From IMG/VR virus record IMGVR_UViG_3300042475_003074, positions 1 through 26,384 of that record: a stretch of DNA of 26,384 nucleotides. One strand, 5' to 3'. This DNA is from a virus. Position 1 is the stretch's first letter, and each line of letters starts with the position of its first letter. Position numbers and translations under genes: made by a program. Of this stretch, positions 7,814 through 16,460 are shown in pieces. Below the pieces are notes generated by a model. It had not been told where the DNA came from. It saw only the letters and a list, made by a program, of their open reading frames with translations, and did not search any database.

Positions 7814-8346
7814 TCAAATCTGGAGTAAATGGTTCGACCGTTGGAAAGGCCAGCGTCTGCGCGAGCCTTGGCGATCTCGGTGTCGAGGTCGCGTCGATAT
7901 TTGGTCAACAGCTCGCGAGCGTCCATCAAAGAGATTTTGGTAATGGGAACACCTCCGACCGTGTAAGTCTCAAGTCCCCGGCCTTCGTCATCGCTGATTC
8001 GGCCCTCAAGATGAGCTTCCAAAGCCTTAACCATCTTCCGCGCATGACTCGGCAGCGGGGCGCGATCCGGCGGGGCTTGCAGCGTGATATTGCCAATGGA
8101 CTCAACCGACCGAATCCCGGCCACCTCGAGCGTCAGAGCAACGACGTAGATTCCTGCCGGTAGGTTTGCCGTCTTTTCCGGCGCATAGGTCGCGGTAGCC
8201 GTCGTATCTGAGACTGAAAGCGGAACCGTGACCACCTCGCCAGTGTCGATGCTGCGAAAATGAGCGGATCCTGTAGCGCCTGACGTTACAGTTGCCGTAA
8301 ATTCGATGGATTCGCCGCAGAATGCACGGGAGGGTAAAGCTGCCAT
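7810..8346 (-). CDS. gpW-like head completion protein with N-terminal beta domain
   Basis: 178 aa, between large terminase and portal, the place of lambda gpW. Residues about 100-178 match the gpW-like pattern: a helix (HARKMVKALEAHLEGR), a beta hairpin (ETYTVGGVPITKIS), a second helix (DARELLTKYRRDLDTEIAKAR) and a basic tail (RTIYSRF). Lambda gpW is only 68 aa. Here about 90 extra N-terminal residues (GESIEFTATVTSGATGSAHF ... GIYVVALTLEVAGIRSVESI) form an Ig-like beta domain, joined by a Pro-rich linker (APPDRAPLPS). It is preceded by promoter-like site B at the standard 13 bases. Confidence 0.75.
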   Translation of the reverse strand: MAALPSRAFCGESIEFTATVTSGATGSAHFRSIDTGEVVTVPLSVSDTTATATYAPEKTANLPAGIYVVALTLEVAGIRSVESIGNITLQAPPDRAPLPSHARKMVKALEAHLEGRISDDEGRGLETYTVGGVPITKISLMDARELLTKYRRDLDTEIAKARADAGLSNGRTIYSRFE

Positions 8347-8359
8347 ATTGGAGGCATCT

Positions 8360-8381
8360 ACAAAACAAAGCCCAATTTCAA
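8360..8381 (-). promoter_or_regulatory. Late-promoter-like element, site B
   Basis: On the minus strand: TTGAAA, ten bases, TTTTGT preceded by TG, then 13 bases to the ATG at 8346. It fills the 45-base gap between the large terminase stop and the gpW-like start, and would drive the gpW-like and portal genes separately from the upstream terminase. It is the only one of the six sites that lies inside a co-directional block. Confidence 0.65.
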
Positions 8382-8391
8382 GGGCTTTTGG

Positions 8392-10275
8392 TTAATCGGC
8401 TACGAAATCAAGAGTATATTCGCGCTCCTTACCTCTATCTGGCACGTTTTTGGCCGCATATTCGGCGTATTTCTTGGCAATCGTGGCAAAAGCAATGTCG
8501 AGCTTCTTGGCTGCGGCGATGTTGTAAACGCGAACGTCGAGCGGTTCGTTTCGGTCGCGCTTGTCCTTCTTGTCGAAAAACTCATAAAAGCTCCCGTCTT
8601 GTCCTTTCTTCAGCGTCACCTTCTCGATCAGCAAGCGTTGGAAATATTCCGGCGTATAACCGTGGCCGCTGGGGAAATGCATGTAATTATGCGGATAGAT
8701 GGAAGATTTGCGATCTTGGCGCAGGGCCGCGTTCTGGTAAATCATGCTCTTGCATTCGTGAGTGCCGATCTCAAAGAACGTCCCGCGCTTTTCCCGCTTG
8801 GGCTGCGAGACAATCGGCTTGCCTAGGACCGTCGAGCCGAAGATTGCAAAGACTCCGCGAGCTTGTCGCGGCCTAGTAAAGGCTAGCACCTGGGCCTGCC
8901 GGTATTTAGAGTCGATAAAAACAGAGGCGACGCGCAGCACCTTCCCGCACGGGTGCAGGAACTCGGTCTGGAGCAGCGCATCGAGCTTTTGCCAAACCTC
9001 TGGCTCCATCGTTCCCCCAATCAAAATGTGATACCCCAGCCCCCACGTTTGACCGTTCGCACCGTGACCGACAAACTCAAATTCCAAACGGTCTCCTTGA
9101 ACGTCGCAGCCTCCGGTGACGACCAGCACGCCGGCGGGAATCGTGAACTGGTTTTCAGTCACGCGGTCCAAATAATCGTAAGCCTCCTGAGCAAGGCCGA
9201 CCGGATCCGGCATTTCCTCCTCTGGGGCTTGGTAGGTTTCCGCATCAAACGTGTTAATCAGCACGCGCTTCGCCTTCTCGCGATTGTCCGCCGCCTCGAT
9301 TTTCAGCTCCTCGACCGCAGCCCAGTGCAGGTGGCTCGCGAAGCCCTTCTGAGGCGGGTGCGGCGACATCATCCGCGAACCGTGAAAGCCTGCTATGCCG
9401 TTAAACGGCCGCGTTGCCTGCCATCTGCCGTTCCGTATCATCTCCATGCGCTCCGCATCGGAGATTCGGCACTCGCTCTCGGGGCATTCAATCCACGCGT
9501 CCTCGGGCTTGTTGCGGTCATATTTGAGCTGGCGTCGGTGCAGGACAAACTCCTTAGAGCAATGGGGGCAGGGCGCGATCCAGACTCGCCAATCGCTTTG
9601 AAGCATCAGCGCCTCGATTTTGCTCTTACCCTTCACGCTAGGGTAGCTCGCGGCAATCTTGATTGTGTCCGCATATTCGGATCCGCGAACCCAAAAGATC
9701 TCAAGCGGGTCACCTTCATCTGATTCCGTCGATTCGATGGCGTCGATCTCGTCCGCGAAAAGAAAGTTTCCCTTTGCTCTCCGCATCTCACCTGGAGCAT
9801 TGGAACCGAAAGCATTGACCAAGCCACCGGGGAAAAGCTTATGGAGGATTGTGTTGCCGCTTTTGCGCCTCCCAGAATCGTCGCCAATGAGCGAGGCCAG
9901 ATCCGGCGTCGGATTAACCAGCTCTCCCATAAGCGTCTCCTTGCTCCACTTCTCGGTCTGCGAGATCGTCGGATACATGACGAGAACGCGACGAGGCGCC
10001 TCTGCGATGCTGTGGCCGATTTGGTTCATTACCACCTCCGTTTTGCCCATACGGCTGGCGAGCATGTAAACCGTCATCTGAACGCGCGGATCGTAAGGCG
10101 CTTCCATCATCTCTCGCTGATACGGTGCGAAGTCGAAGCGGAAGCGTCTCCCGCCTTCCATGCGCCTGACCTTCTCGGACCATTCCGGCGCAGTCATCGT
10201 GCGCTGAAACCTAAATGCCCGTTCTAAGTGCCTGAGAGTCCCTCGGTAATACCGATCAAGTGCCGCCTCGTTCAT
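8392..10275 (-). CDS. Terminase large subunit, GpA family
   Basis: 627 aa, close to the length of lambda gpA (641). An N-terminal ATPase has a Walker A variant ASRMGKT (residues 73-79), the Walker B end FADEID with Asp175-Glu176, and a coupling region TIKIAASYPSVKGKSKIE. A zinc-finger-like insert follows (CPHCSKEF, later CPESECR, residues about 236-270). The C-terminal nuclease half has TGGCDVQGDRLEFEFVGHG and SVFIDSKYRQAQ acidic strands. With the small subunit it cuts concatemeric DNA and pumps it through the portal. It starts 11 bases after the stop of the preceding gene on the same strand, without a clear Shine-Dalgarno sequence. Confidence 0.93.
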   Translation of the reverse strand: MNEAALDRYYRGTLRHLERAFRFQRTMTAPEWSEKVRRMEGGRRFRFDFAPYQREMMEAPYDPRVQMTVYMLASRMGKTEVVMNQIGHSIAEAPRRVLVMYPTISQTEKWSKETLMGELVNPTPDLASLIGDDSGRRKSGNTILHKLFPGGLVNAFGSNAPGEMRRAKGNFLFADEIDAIESTESDEGDPLEIFWVRGSEYADTIKIAASYPSVKGKSKIEALMLQSDWRVWIAPCPHCSKEFVLHRRQLKYDRNKPEDAWIECPESECRISDAERMEMIRNGRWQATRPFNGIAGFHGSRMMSPHPPQKGFASHLHWAAVEELKIEAADNREKAKRVLINTFDAETYQAPEEEMPDPVGLAQEAYDYLDRVTENQFTIPAGVLVVTGGCDVQGDRLEFEFVGHGANGQTWGLGYHILIGGTMEPEVWQKLDALLQTEFLHPCGKVLRVASVFIDSKYRQAQVLAFTRPRQARGVFAIFGSTVLGKPIVSQPKREKRGTFFEIGTHECKSMIYQNAALRQDRKSSIYPHNYMHFPSGHGYTPEYFQRLLIEKVTLKKGQDGSFYEFFDKKDKRDRNEPLDVRVYNIAAAKKLDIAFATIAKKYAEYAAKNVPDRGKEREYTLDFVAD

Positions 10276-10286
10276 TTTTTAAGCCG

Positions 10287-11258
10287 TCAAACAGGTTGCC
10301 CGTGGCTCAACAATGCTGGAGCCAGTGTCATCAATTGCGAAAATTGCGTCTCCGTGCCTCGCGAGAAGGTCAAGACCGCCGCAGTTGGAAGTGCAACGCT
10401 GGCCGCGTCGAGAAGCCGCAGCACCTTGGAAGTGTCGAGCGTCATCGTCACGCCAATGGGACCAATAAACGTCTCGGAAACCGTGATCGCCGGATTCACG
10501 CCCACGGCAGTCCGCTTGATTTCAATCTTGATCGTCTCTCCGGTCGCATCTCTCGCTACCAAGAACTCTCCCGGCTCGATGTCCTCCACAGCCATTTCAA
10601 TTTGATAGGTTGAGACATCCGCCGAAAGCCACATTGTGCCGGTATCGGAAGCCGTGCGAATCTGGAACTTGCCAGCGTCAGGCATCCTCGAAATGGTTAT
10701 GCGGTCGTTTTGCGCCACACTCACGCTCCCGGTCGCCACGTTTGCAACCGTCACGGCAGCCTCGTTAATGTTGGCCGCGCTCGTTGCCGCTACGAGCGTC
10801 TGGAGCGTTAGGTCAATCTCGACCGTCTCTACGTTGGATGCGCCGCCAGCGATGAGCGTAAGCGCACGATTTGTCATCGTCCCGAAGGCGGAATGGGCAA
10901 TGGTGAAATCCGCCCTCGCTCCGTTGCTGCGGAACGTGACAATGAAAAGCCCGTTTTGCCCAGATACATCTACGCCACCTGCCGAAACAATGGCGGAAAG
11001 TCGATTGAGCGCGAGGCCGAGCAAATGCGCGTCAATACCGGCAGCGGGAAGCTCGACGGTGGAAGCGCCCCAAGTGATCGACCAATCGCCGGAAGCAATC
11101 GGAACGGGCTTTTCGAGCGCAAGGGACAAGCTTAACGTGTCACTGCTTGTAATCTCCAAATGATCCGCGATTAGCTCGACGCTGAGACTGTCGCCGGGGC
11201 GAATCGCGTCAGGCAATCCCCGCACTTGGCCTTTGTCGTCGTAGCGCAATTTCAACAT
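10287..11258 (-). CDS. Unknown beta-rich protein upstream of terminase
   Basis: 323 aa, starting at ATG 11258 (MLKLRYDDKG). The open frame continues upstream to 11348, but 11258 places the start 13 bases after promoter-like site F, as at other sites. The sequence is a series of beta strands rich in Thr, Val and Ala (GDSLSVELIADHLEI, IEPGEFLVARDATGETIKIEI) with no cysteine, no membrane segment and no enzyme motif, suggesting stacked beta-sandwich domains. It is the first gene of the block carrying large terminase and portal, and sits back to back with the fibre gene. A virion structural role is likely. I do not recognise the family. Confidence 0.7.
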   Translation of the reverse strand: MLKLRYDDKGQVRGLPDAIRPGDSLSVELIADHLEITSSDTLSLSLALEKPVPIASGDWSITWGASTVELPAAGIDAHLLGLALNRLSAIVSAGGVDVSGQNGLFIVTFRSNGARADFTIAHSAFGTMTNRALTLIAGGASNVETVEIDLTLQTLVAATSAANINEAAVTVANVATGSVSVAQNDRITISRMPDAGKFQIRTASDTGTMWLSADVSTYQIEMAVEDIEPGEFLVARDATGETIKIEIKRTAVGVNPAITVSETFIGPIGVTMTLDTSKVLRLLDAASVALPTAAVLTFSRGTETQFSQLMTLAPALLSHGQPV

Positions 11259-11271
11259 GTCGGACGCCTCG

Positions 11272-11293
11272 ACAAAACGCCGCGCAAAATCAA
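11272..11293 (-). promoter_or_regulatory. Late-promoter-like element, site F
   Basis: On the minus strand: TTGATT, ten bases, TTTTGT preceded by CG, then 13 bases to the ATG at 11258. The 13 bases (CGAGGCGTCCGAC) nearly equal those after site E (CGAGTCCTCCGAC). Its TTG box is one base away from the TTG box of site A on the other strand. Confidence 0.7.
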
Positions 11294-11294
11294 G

Positions 11295-11316
11295 TTGAAA
11301 ATCCCCGTTGTTTTGT
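11295..11316 (+). promoter_or_regulatory. Late-promoter-like element, site A
   Basis: TTGAAA, ten bases, TTTTGT preceded by TG, then 12 bases to the fibre ATG at 11329. Here the following bases include GGAGG, a good Shine-Dalgarno sequence seven bases before the ATG. Together with site F it forms a symmetric 45-bp divergent module (11272-11316) inside the 70-base gap between two opposite genes. Confidence 0.7.
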
Positions 11317-11328
11317 GGAGGCATCGAC

Positions 11329-13608
11329 ATGCCCGACTCTCCCGTCATCTCTGGCGTTGCCGACCTGCCTAAATTCTATTTTGCGGAGGGCGCACCTTTC
11401 CGACTGACACTCACTATCGGCGCTGAATTTTCAATGACGGGCAAATTCGTGACCTTTGGAATGAGGGCGCGTTCCGGCACGGTCAGACGCGTTTTCGGGA
11501 CGGATTCCGGCGAGTCGAATCTGACCATTGCGGGGCAAGTCATCACATTCAACGTTGCGACAACCGACGCGACCGTCCCGGCCTTTGCTTCGGGCTGGAC
11601 GTTGGAAGATGTCCAGGCCAAGGGTGAGACTGAATACTGGGTGGATATCTCCGCGACCGAAGGCAGTGACGTTCTCCTGCGCCTTCAAGGCCAAGCCGAT
11701 TGGGTGGCTCCTGGATCTGACATCGCTGAATCTTCCGCTGTTGTTTCATCGCCAGCGATTGATGTGAACATTACAAGCGGAGCCGTTTCTGTATCGGTTG
11801 CAGTCCTCGGCGCCGCGGAACCGACGCTTACGACCAATACCGCAACCAGCGGGTTGACGGGCATTCTCAAGGCCGCAAGCAACACGCTAGACGTTGCCGT
11901 TGCCGGAACCGACTACGTTGCCACAAACGATTCCCGCCTGACCGACGCAAGAACGCCCACAAGCCACGTTCATGGGGGCATTTCCAACGCAGGCGCAATC
12001 GGCTCGACCTCGGGCCTGCCGATCAAGACCGGAACGAGCGGAGTCCTTGAAGCTGGCGCATTCGGAACTGGATCCGGTCAATTCGCACAAGGCAACGATG
12101 CGCGATTCCATGATCGGTCGCATGCGATGACCTCGACCAGCGACCACACTGCCGGGAACTGGAAAGTCTTCCACTCCAATGCCAGCGGACAACTTGTCGA
12201 GCTTGCCCTTGGTGCGGACGGGACTTTTCTCAAGAGCAATGGCGCGTCTGCTGCACCTTCCTTCGCTACTCCTGCGGGAGGCGGATCGTCCATCACCGGA
12301 ACGGGAATCGCATATGTCCGCACAACAGGGAACGGAGGAAATGATACAACCGGGACTATCGGAGATCCCTCCAAGCCATATGCAACCGCGCAAGAGGCAT
12401 GGAATGATGGGGCGCGGGTTTTTGAATTGGGGGCCGGAAGCTTTTCGTTTACGCACACATCATCCGTTGGTAACACTGCGGAAGAACGTGTTTTCATCCA
12501 AGGACTTGGTAAGGAGGTTTCTAGCATCTCAATTACATGGAATGGTCTCGACGGCACGGTCGGATCGACATCTCCCTTTATGGTTGATGGTGGCAACGGG
12601 GCAATGCCTTCTAAGTTGTTTTTACAGTCTGACAGCACCGTAGCCATCTCTCTTGCTATGTCGGGTGGAGACGGTGGAGCAGGAGGCGCAGGACAACCGG
12701 GAACCATTGAAGCACAAGGGGGCGGAGGTAGTGATGGTGGCGACGGGAGCAATAGCCCAGAGTTTAGTATTGCGAATGCACATCTAACTGCTTTTAGCTG
12801 CGTTGTTGGTGCGCTTGGAGCAGGTGGCGCAGGTGGCTCTGATGGTGGGGCCGGGGCTGGTGGGAACGGAACGGACGGAATTTCGGGTAACATAACCGGA
12901 GGTCTCTTTTCTTGGTGCTATGTGCCAAGCACCTACACTGCTCCTGCTCAAGATGTCTTTTTGGCTAGCACAGTTGCTGGTGCAGGGCAGCTTGTTTTTG
13001 ATGGTGACAAGGGTAGTATCACAGTTAGCAGTAATGGGACTACTTGGTCTATAGATCAAGGGGCAGTTGCCATTGACAGAATTGTTAGTGCCACGGCAAA
13101 GGGTAAAATCATTGGTAGAAAAACCGCAGGTTCGGGGTTTTTCGAGGAGTGCGTAATCACCGATTTTATCGACGCTCCCGTTGTCACAACTGCCAACATT
13201 ACTGATACTGCGGGCGCTGTCGCCAACGTAACCGGCATGTCATTCGCAATTGCTGCCAACGAAAAAGTTTCGGCGACCTTCAGAGGTTTTTGGTCGACGA
13301 GCGTTTCTGGCTCGGGTTTCAAATATGCTTTTACTGGACCAGCCTCGCCTACCGACGTTCAGATCGGCGACTTCTCTTTCACTTCGGCCACCGCAGTCAG
13401 AACTGAATCGGGAATAACTGCATTTAGCACGACCGCGACTCAAGGCGGCGGCACGTTGCTTAACAGCGCAATGCCGATCATGATTCAGATTTATGTGTGC
13501 AACGGATCGACTCCAGGCACGGTCCAGCTCCAAATTGGCGGAGAAGTAAACGGGTCAACATTCACGCTCTACAAAGGCTTTACGATGCAGGTTCTCAGAA
13601 TCCCATGA
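11329..13608 (+). CDS. Tail fibre / receptor-binding adhesin with glycine-rich segments
   Basis: 759 aa from ATG 11329, preceded by TGGAGG at a seven-base distance. The N-terminal ~140 residues form a beta domain (FAEGAPFRLTLTIGAEFSM ... ADWVAPGSD) of the kind that anchors fibres to the baseplate (BppU-like impression). A shaft follows with fibre repeats (AGTDYVATNDSRLTDARTPT, then HDRSHAMTST). At about 324-368 there is a beta-helix entry (GDPSKPYATAQEAWNDG). Around 445-475 and 496-520 it has dense Gly-rich runs (GGDGGAGGAGQPG; GGAGGSDGGAGAGG) like the polyglycine-II receptor-binding tips of S16-type gp38 adhesins. The C-terminal ~150 residues resemble a globular trimer tip. GC content falls in the distal half. 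It begins the fibre block. Confidence 0.82.
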   Translation: MPDSPVISGVADLPKFYFAEGAPFRLTLTIGAEFSMTGKFVTFGMRARSGTVRRVFGTDSGESNLTIAGQVITFNVATTDATVPAFASGWTLEDVQAKGETEYWVDISATEGSDVLLRLQGQADWVAPGSDIAESSAVVSSPAIDVNITSGAVSVSVAVLGAAEPTLTTNTATSGLTGILKAASNTLDVAVAGTDYVATNDSRLTDARTPTSHVHGGISNAGAIGSTSGLPIKTGTSGVLEAGAFGTGSGQFAQGNDARFHDRSHAMTSTSDHTAGNWKVFHSNASGQLVELALGADGTFLKSNGASAAPSFATPAGGGSSITGTGIAYVRTTGNGGNDTTGTIGDPSKPYATAQEAWNDGARVFELGAGSFSFTHTSSVGNTAEERVFIQGLGKEVSSISITWNGLDGTVGSTSPFMVDGGNGAMPSKLFLQSDSTVAISLAMSGGDGGAGGAGQPGTIEAQGGGGSDGGDGSNSPEFSIANAHLTAFSCVVGALGAGGAGGSDGGAGAGGNGTDGISGNITGGLFSWCYVPSTYTAPAQDVFLASTVAGAGQLVFDGDKGSITVSSNGTTWSIDQGAVAIDRIVSATAKGKIIGRKTAGSGFFEECVITDFIDAPVVTTANITDTAGAVANVTGMSFAIAANEKVSATFRGFWSTSVSGSGFKYAFTGPASPTDVQIGDFSFTSATAVRTESGITAFSTTATQGGGTLLNSAMPIMIQIYVCNGSTPGTVQLQIGGEVNGSTFTLYKGFTMQVLRIP

Positions 13609-14024
13609 TAGCGACCATTCACGATATTCTTTCAATTGCGTGGCCAGATCGCGGCGGCTGGCGAGTCTACGGCGAGGAAATCACCGCAGGCGACGGCGGC
13701 AGTGTGCCAACGCCGCAAGAGATAGAGGCGCAACGCGCATTCGCCGAATCCGTAATAACGGCAAGACAAGCAGACATCGACGCACGGGCGGCAGGGCGCT
13801 CTGCCCTCTACGCTGCATGGCAAGCCCTCCCGGCCTACATTCGCGGCCCATTCCGCGAAAAGTTTGAGGTCGCCAACACGCTCCTCGACGAGGGCGACGA
13901 CGAAGCTGCAATCGCAATGATTGAATACGCCGAAGCGCCAACCTCCTACACCGCAGAACAAATCACCGTCTTCGCCGCAACTAAAACGGCCATGAAAGCA
14001 GGCATCGAGAATCTCACAGCATGA
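13605..14024 (+). CDS. Small fibre-block protein, possible fibre chaperone
   Basis: 139 aa from the ATG that overlaps the fibre stop (ATGA). Residues 1-40 are short beta sequence (MIATIHDILSIAWPDRGGW). The rest is helical and Ala/Glu-rich (EIEAQRAFAESVITARQADIDARAAG; LPAYIRGPFREKFEVAN). It lies between two fibre genes and overlaps both. That position and composition suggest a fibre assembly chaperone or a small fibre-associated protein, but no family signature was recognised. Confidence 0.6.
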   Translation: MIATIHDILSIAWPDRGGWRVYGEEITAGDGGSVPTPQEIEAQRAFAESVITARQADIDARAAGRSALYAAWQALPAYIRGPFREKFEVANTLLDEGDDEAAIAMIEYAEAPTSYTAEQITVFAATKTAMKAGIENLTA

Positions 14025-15448
14025 AACTCTTCTTCGACCTCCGCATTGATCGCCTAGTTGCCGCACCTGGGCAGGATTCTGTCATTACGGGTCTGGCCGG
14101 CAAGTCTGGAGACGGCGCGACTCCGGTTCAGCTCATTTTCGGGCGAAGCTCAGACCCGACAAGCACAACCTCGATTGTCGAAGCTCCAACGTGGACGCCG
14201 GAAAACCTGCCTGGTGGAACGGTAATCAGGATCGGTATTAAGGAGGAGGGCGAATACAGCGACGGCACGCTTCTGGCGTCCAATTCAACATGGACGCACG
14301 ACGCTGGAACTTTTACCTACACCGGAACGCTCGACCTTAACACCAACGAGATCGACACCGCGCTGAATCGCGACGATGCCAACGCCGGAAACGACGTCGC
14401 TAGCCTCGCCTGTAGTTTCGAGCTTACCTATCAGCCCAGCGGATCGGGCGGATGGAGAAGCTCTGTCGAGCCTGTCGAGTTTACGATCTACCATGACATC
14501 CTCGTAGGCGATGAAGCCACGCCAACAAACGCAGGAGACCCGACTCAATACTTGCTCAAAGCGAGTGGCATTGAATGGCTTCCCACGGTAACGAGTCAGA
14601 CCGGAGGGACTGCTGCCGATCTGGATGCCATTGCGACGGTGAGCGTGACCGTTGGAAAGGCGGTTATGTTTAAAGATGCGGACACATCGAACCTGATCCG
14701 CCTTTATCAACTGATCGCAAGCACGGATGCAGAAAGCGCACCGACGACCATTCGACCGGATGACTACAACGCATCGACCAACGCAAAGGTATGGCGCAAC
14801 TTTCCGCTTGATGTGGCGGTCATCGCTGAACCTGTAAATGGCCTTTCCTCCTCGATTGCCAACGAGGTGGTTTTGTTTAACGGGACCGACGGAAAGCAGC
14901 TAAAGCGAGCGACCACGACCGGCATTGCAAAATTGACAAGCGGCGTCCTGTCTGCCGCTACCGCCGGAACCGATTACGCTACCGGGGGCGCCATCGGCAG
15001 CTCCGGCTTGACGATGTCAACGGCACGGCTTTTGGGGCGCACCACGGCCTCGACAGGCGCAGTGGAGCAAATCACCGTTGGCACTGGCTTGACGCTCTCA
15101 GGCGGGAATCTTAGCTCAACGGTTGGGCTTGAGGCGCTTCCTAGTGGAGTCGTAACACTCTCGACCGATACAAGCCTCATCGTCGGCTCCCACGACAAGC
15201 AATACATCGAATGCGGCAGCGGAGTATCGACGGTGACAATTTCCGCGCAGGCCGATACGACGTGGGTTCAAGATAGCCATTTCTGGATTGTAAACCGCAA
15301 GTCCTCCGGTTCCGTTACACTCGCGGAAGGGTCTGGCGTGACATTGATTTCCCACGGAAGCACCACCGGATCGATTTCTTTGGCGCATACCGAAAACCCT
15401 ATCCATCTTTGGCGCAGTAATACCAATGAATGGAGGGTCATCTCCTAA
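14021..15448 (+). CDS. Second tail fibre / baseplate adhesin
   Basis: 475 aa, starting within the stop of the preceding gene. The N-terminal ~165 residues (FFDLRIDRLVAAPGQDSVIT ... VEFTIYHDILVG) form a beta domain that may attach to the virion. A shaft has fibre motifs (TSGVLSAATAGTDYATGG, GLTMSTARLLGRTTASTGAV) that share the AGTDY repeat with the first fibre. The last ~100 residues form a separate beta domain (SHDKQYIECGSGVSTVTI ... HLWRSNTNEWRVIS) with an aromatic end, plausible as a carbohydrate-binding tip. Confidence 0.75.
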   Translation: MKLFFDLRIDRLVAAPGQDSVITGLAGKSGDGATPVQLIFGRSSDPTSTTSIVEAPTWTPENLPGGTVIRIGIKEEGEYSDGTLLASNSTWTHDAGTFTYTGTLDLNTNEIDTALNRDDANAGNDVASLACSFELTYQPSGSGGWRSSVEPVEFTIYHDILVGDEATPTNAGDPTQYLLKASGIEWLPTVTSQTGGTAADLDAIATVSVTVGKAVMFKDADTSNLIRLYQLIASTDAESAPTTIRPDDYNASTNAKVWRNFPLDVAVIAEPVNGLSSSIANEVVLFNGTDGKQLKRATTTGIAKLTSGVLSAATAGTDYATGGAIGSSGLTMSTARLLGRTTASTGAVEQITVGTGLTLSGGNLSSTVGLEALPSGVVTLSTDTSLIVGSHDKQYIECGSGVSTVTISAQADTTWVQDSHFWIVNRKSSGSVTLAEGSGVTLISHGSTTGSISLAHTENPIHLWRSNTNEWRVIS

Positions 15449-15450
15449 TC

Positions 15451-15753
15451 ATGAAAGACGCCGCTTTATCGCTCGCCAACGCGCTCAAGGTTAACCCTAT
15501 TGTGACCGCCGCCATCATTCTGCTCGCTGCTTGCTGCGTCACGTCATGGAGAGCGGCCGTTGCCTTTACTAGGCTGAGTCGCGCAGTCGAGCAATCATGG
15601 AGTTATAACATGGAACGCGAAAGCTGGGACAAGTTCGCAAGGCTGAACGCGCAGATTCAGATTCCCGATGTGGAGAAGATTCGCAAGGAGCATATATCGG
15701 CCAGCGAGAAGACAGACGACCTTTTTGAATTTTTGGGTCAGGCCGGGAAGTGA
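15451..15753 (+). CDS. Small single-span membrane protein
   Basis: 100 aa from ATG 15451; an in-frame ATG at 15430 would add seven residues and overlap the fibre gene. GGAGGG at 15432-15437 is 13 bases before the chosen start, rather far. A hydrophobic span at about residues 17-38 (IVTAAIILLAACCVTSW) is followed by a charged helical tail with many Glu, Lys and Asp. A short cytoplasmic N-terminus, one span and a helical periplasmic-type tail would suit an inner-membrane spanin or another lysis accessory, but it lies outside the holin block. Its 3' end overlaps the opposite gene by 16 bases. Confidence 0.6.
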   Translation: MKDAALSLANALKVNPIVTAAIILLAACCVTSWRAAVAFTRLSRAVEQSWSYNMERESWDKFARLNAQIQIPDVEKIRKEHISASEKTDDLFEFLGQAGK

Positions 15754-16460
15754 GTCGCGATTGACACGGACGCGACTGGGAAACATCCGCCTTGGCCTTG
15801 ACCTTGACCGCCTCTGTCGTTGATCCCTAAATACGACGAGCCGAGATCGAACATCCGGTATGTCCTGACAAATGGAAACGGTCCAGATGTGTCTACTCTT
15901 TCAATTTCAACGTTGATGATCAGTGGGCTTCCAACAATAGCCCAAACGTAGTTACTGTTTTGATCTTTTGCTGGCCTTGGAATTGGAGCAGTCATAGTCA
16001 CATCTAACGTCCAATACCCGATATATTCGGTAAAATTCAAAATCTTATAATAACGAAACCCAGAAAAACCGACCCCACTGAAATATATGGATTCTTCGTC
16101 TGGGTCAGTATATCTTTCGAAAAGCTTTGCCTGCGTGTCCCATTTATAATCGAGGTTAAACGTTTCAAGTTGAGTTCGCGTATCGTAATATTTCCAAGTT
16201 CCCGATTCGCAGACAACCGAGTAAGACACATCTTCTGGAAACTCTTCGCCAAACTCCGCGTTGAAAGCGGCAGAGCTGAACTCAAACGAAAAATTGAACT
16301 CCTTCGCCGTCAGGAGATCGCAAACCTTACCAGGCGGCACTCTCCAATCGCCAGCAACGTTCCAGATTGGAGCTTCTGCCGTTGTATCAATTTCAAAAAA
16401 CGTATCAGGCACGGCAAACGGCCACGCCATTCGATACCGATTCTGAAAAGGCGCGATCAT
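15738..16460 (-). CDS. Distal tail protein candidate, last of tail block
   Basis: 240 aa, start overlapping the stop of the preceding gene (ATGA). It is rich in aromatic residues (Phe, Tyr, Trp) and beta strands (ESGTWKYYDTRTQLETF; FRYYKILNFTEYIGYWTLDV), with a Gly/Gln-rich stretch near the C-terminus (DRGGQGQGQGGCF). This looks like an exposed virion protein, perhaps tail-tip or adhesin. It is in the AT-richest part of the window (20 of 60 bases G or C at 16021-16080). The family was not recognised. Confidence 0.65.
   Translation of the reverse strand: MIAPFQNRYRMAWPFAVPDTFFEIDTTAEAPIWNVAGDWRVPPGKVCDLLTAKEFNFSFEFSSAAFNAEFGEEFPEDVSYSVVCESGTWKYYDTRTQLETFNLDYKWDTQAKLFERYTDPDEESIYFSGVGFSGFRYYKILNFTEYIGYWTLDVTMTAPIPRPAKDQNSNYVWAIVGSPLIINVEIERVDTSGPFPFVRTYRMFDLGSSYLGINDRGGQGQGQGGCFPVASVSIATHFPA

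Noticed and set aside
8953-9723. 256-aa plus-strand frame opposite the large terminase
   Set aside because: It is the antisense of well-recognised terminase coding sequence.
11328-11348. Divergent genes sharing a CATG for both starts (minus start at 11330 or 11348)
   Set aside because: The minus frame is open there, but ATG 11258 sits exactly 13 bases after a copy of the shared element, and the upstream residues would be read from the module itself.
12078-12893. 271-aa proline-rich minus-strand frame
   Set aside because: It mirrors the glycine codons of the fibre gene on the opposite strand.
14856-14876. Possible seventh copy of the late element (TTGCCA ... GTTTTGT)
   Set aside because: The gap is one base short, GTTTTGT is preceded by G rather than C/T, it lies inside the second fibre gene and no ATG follows at the right distance.
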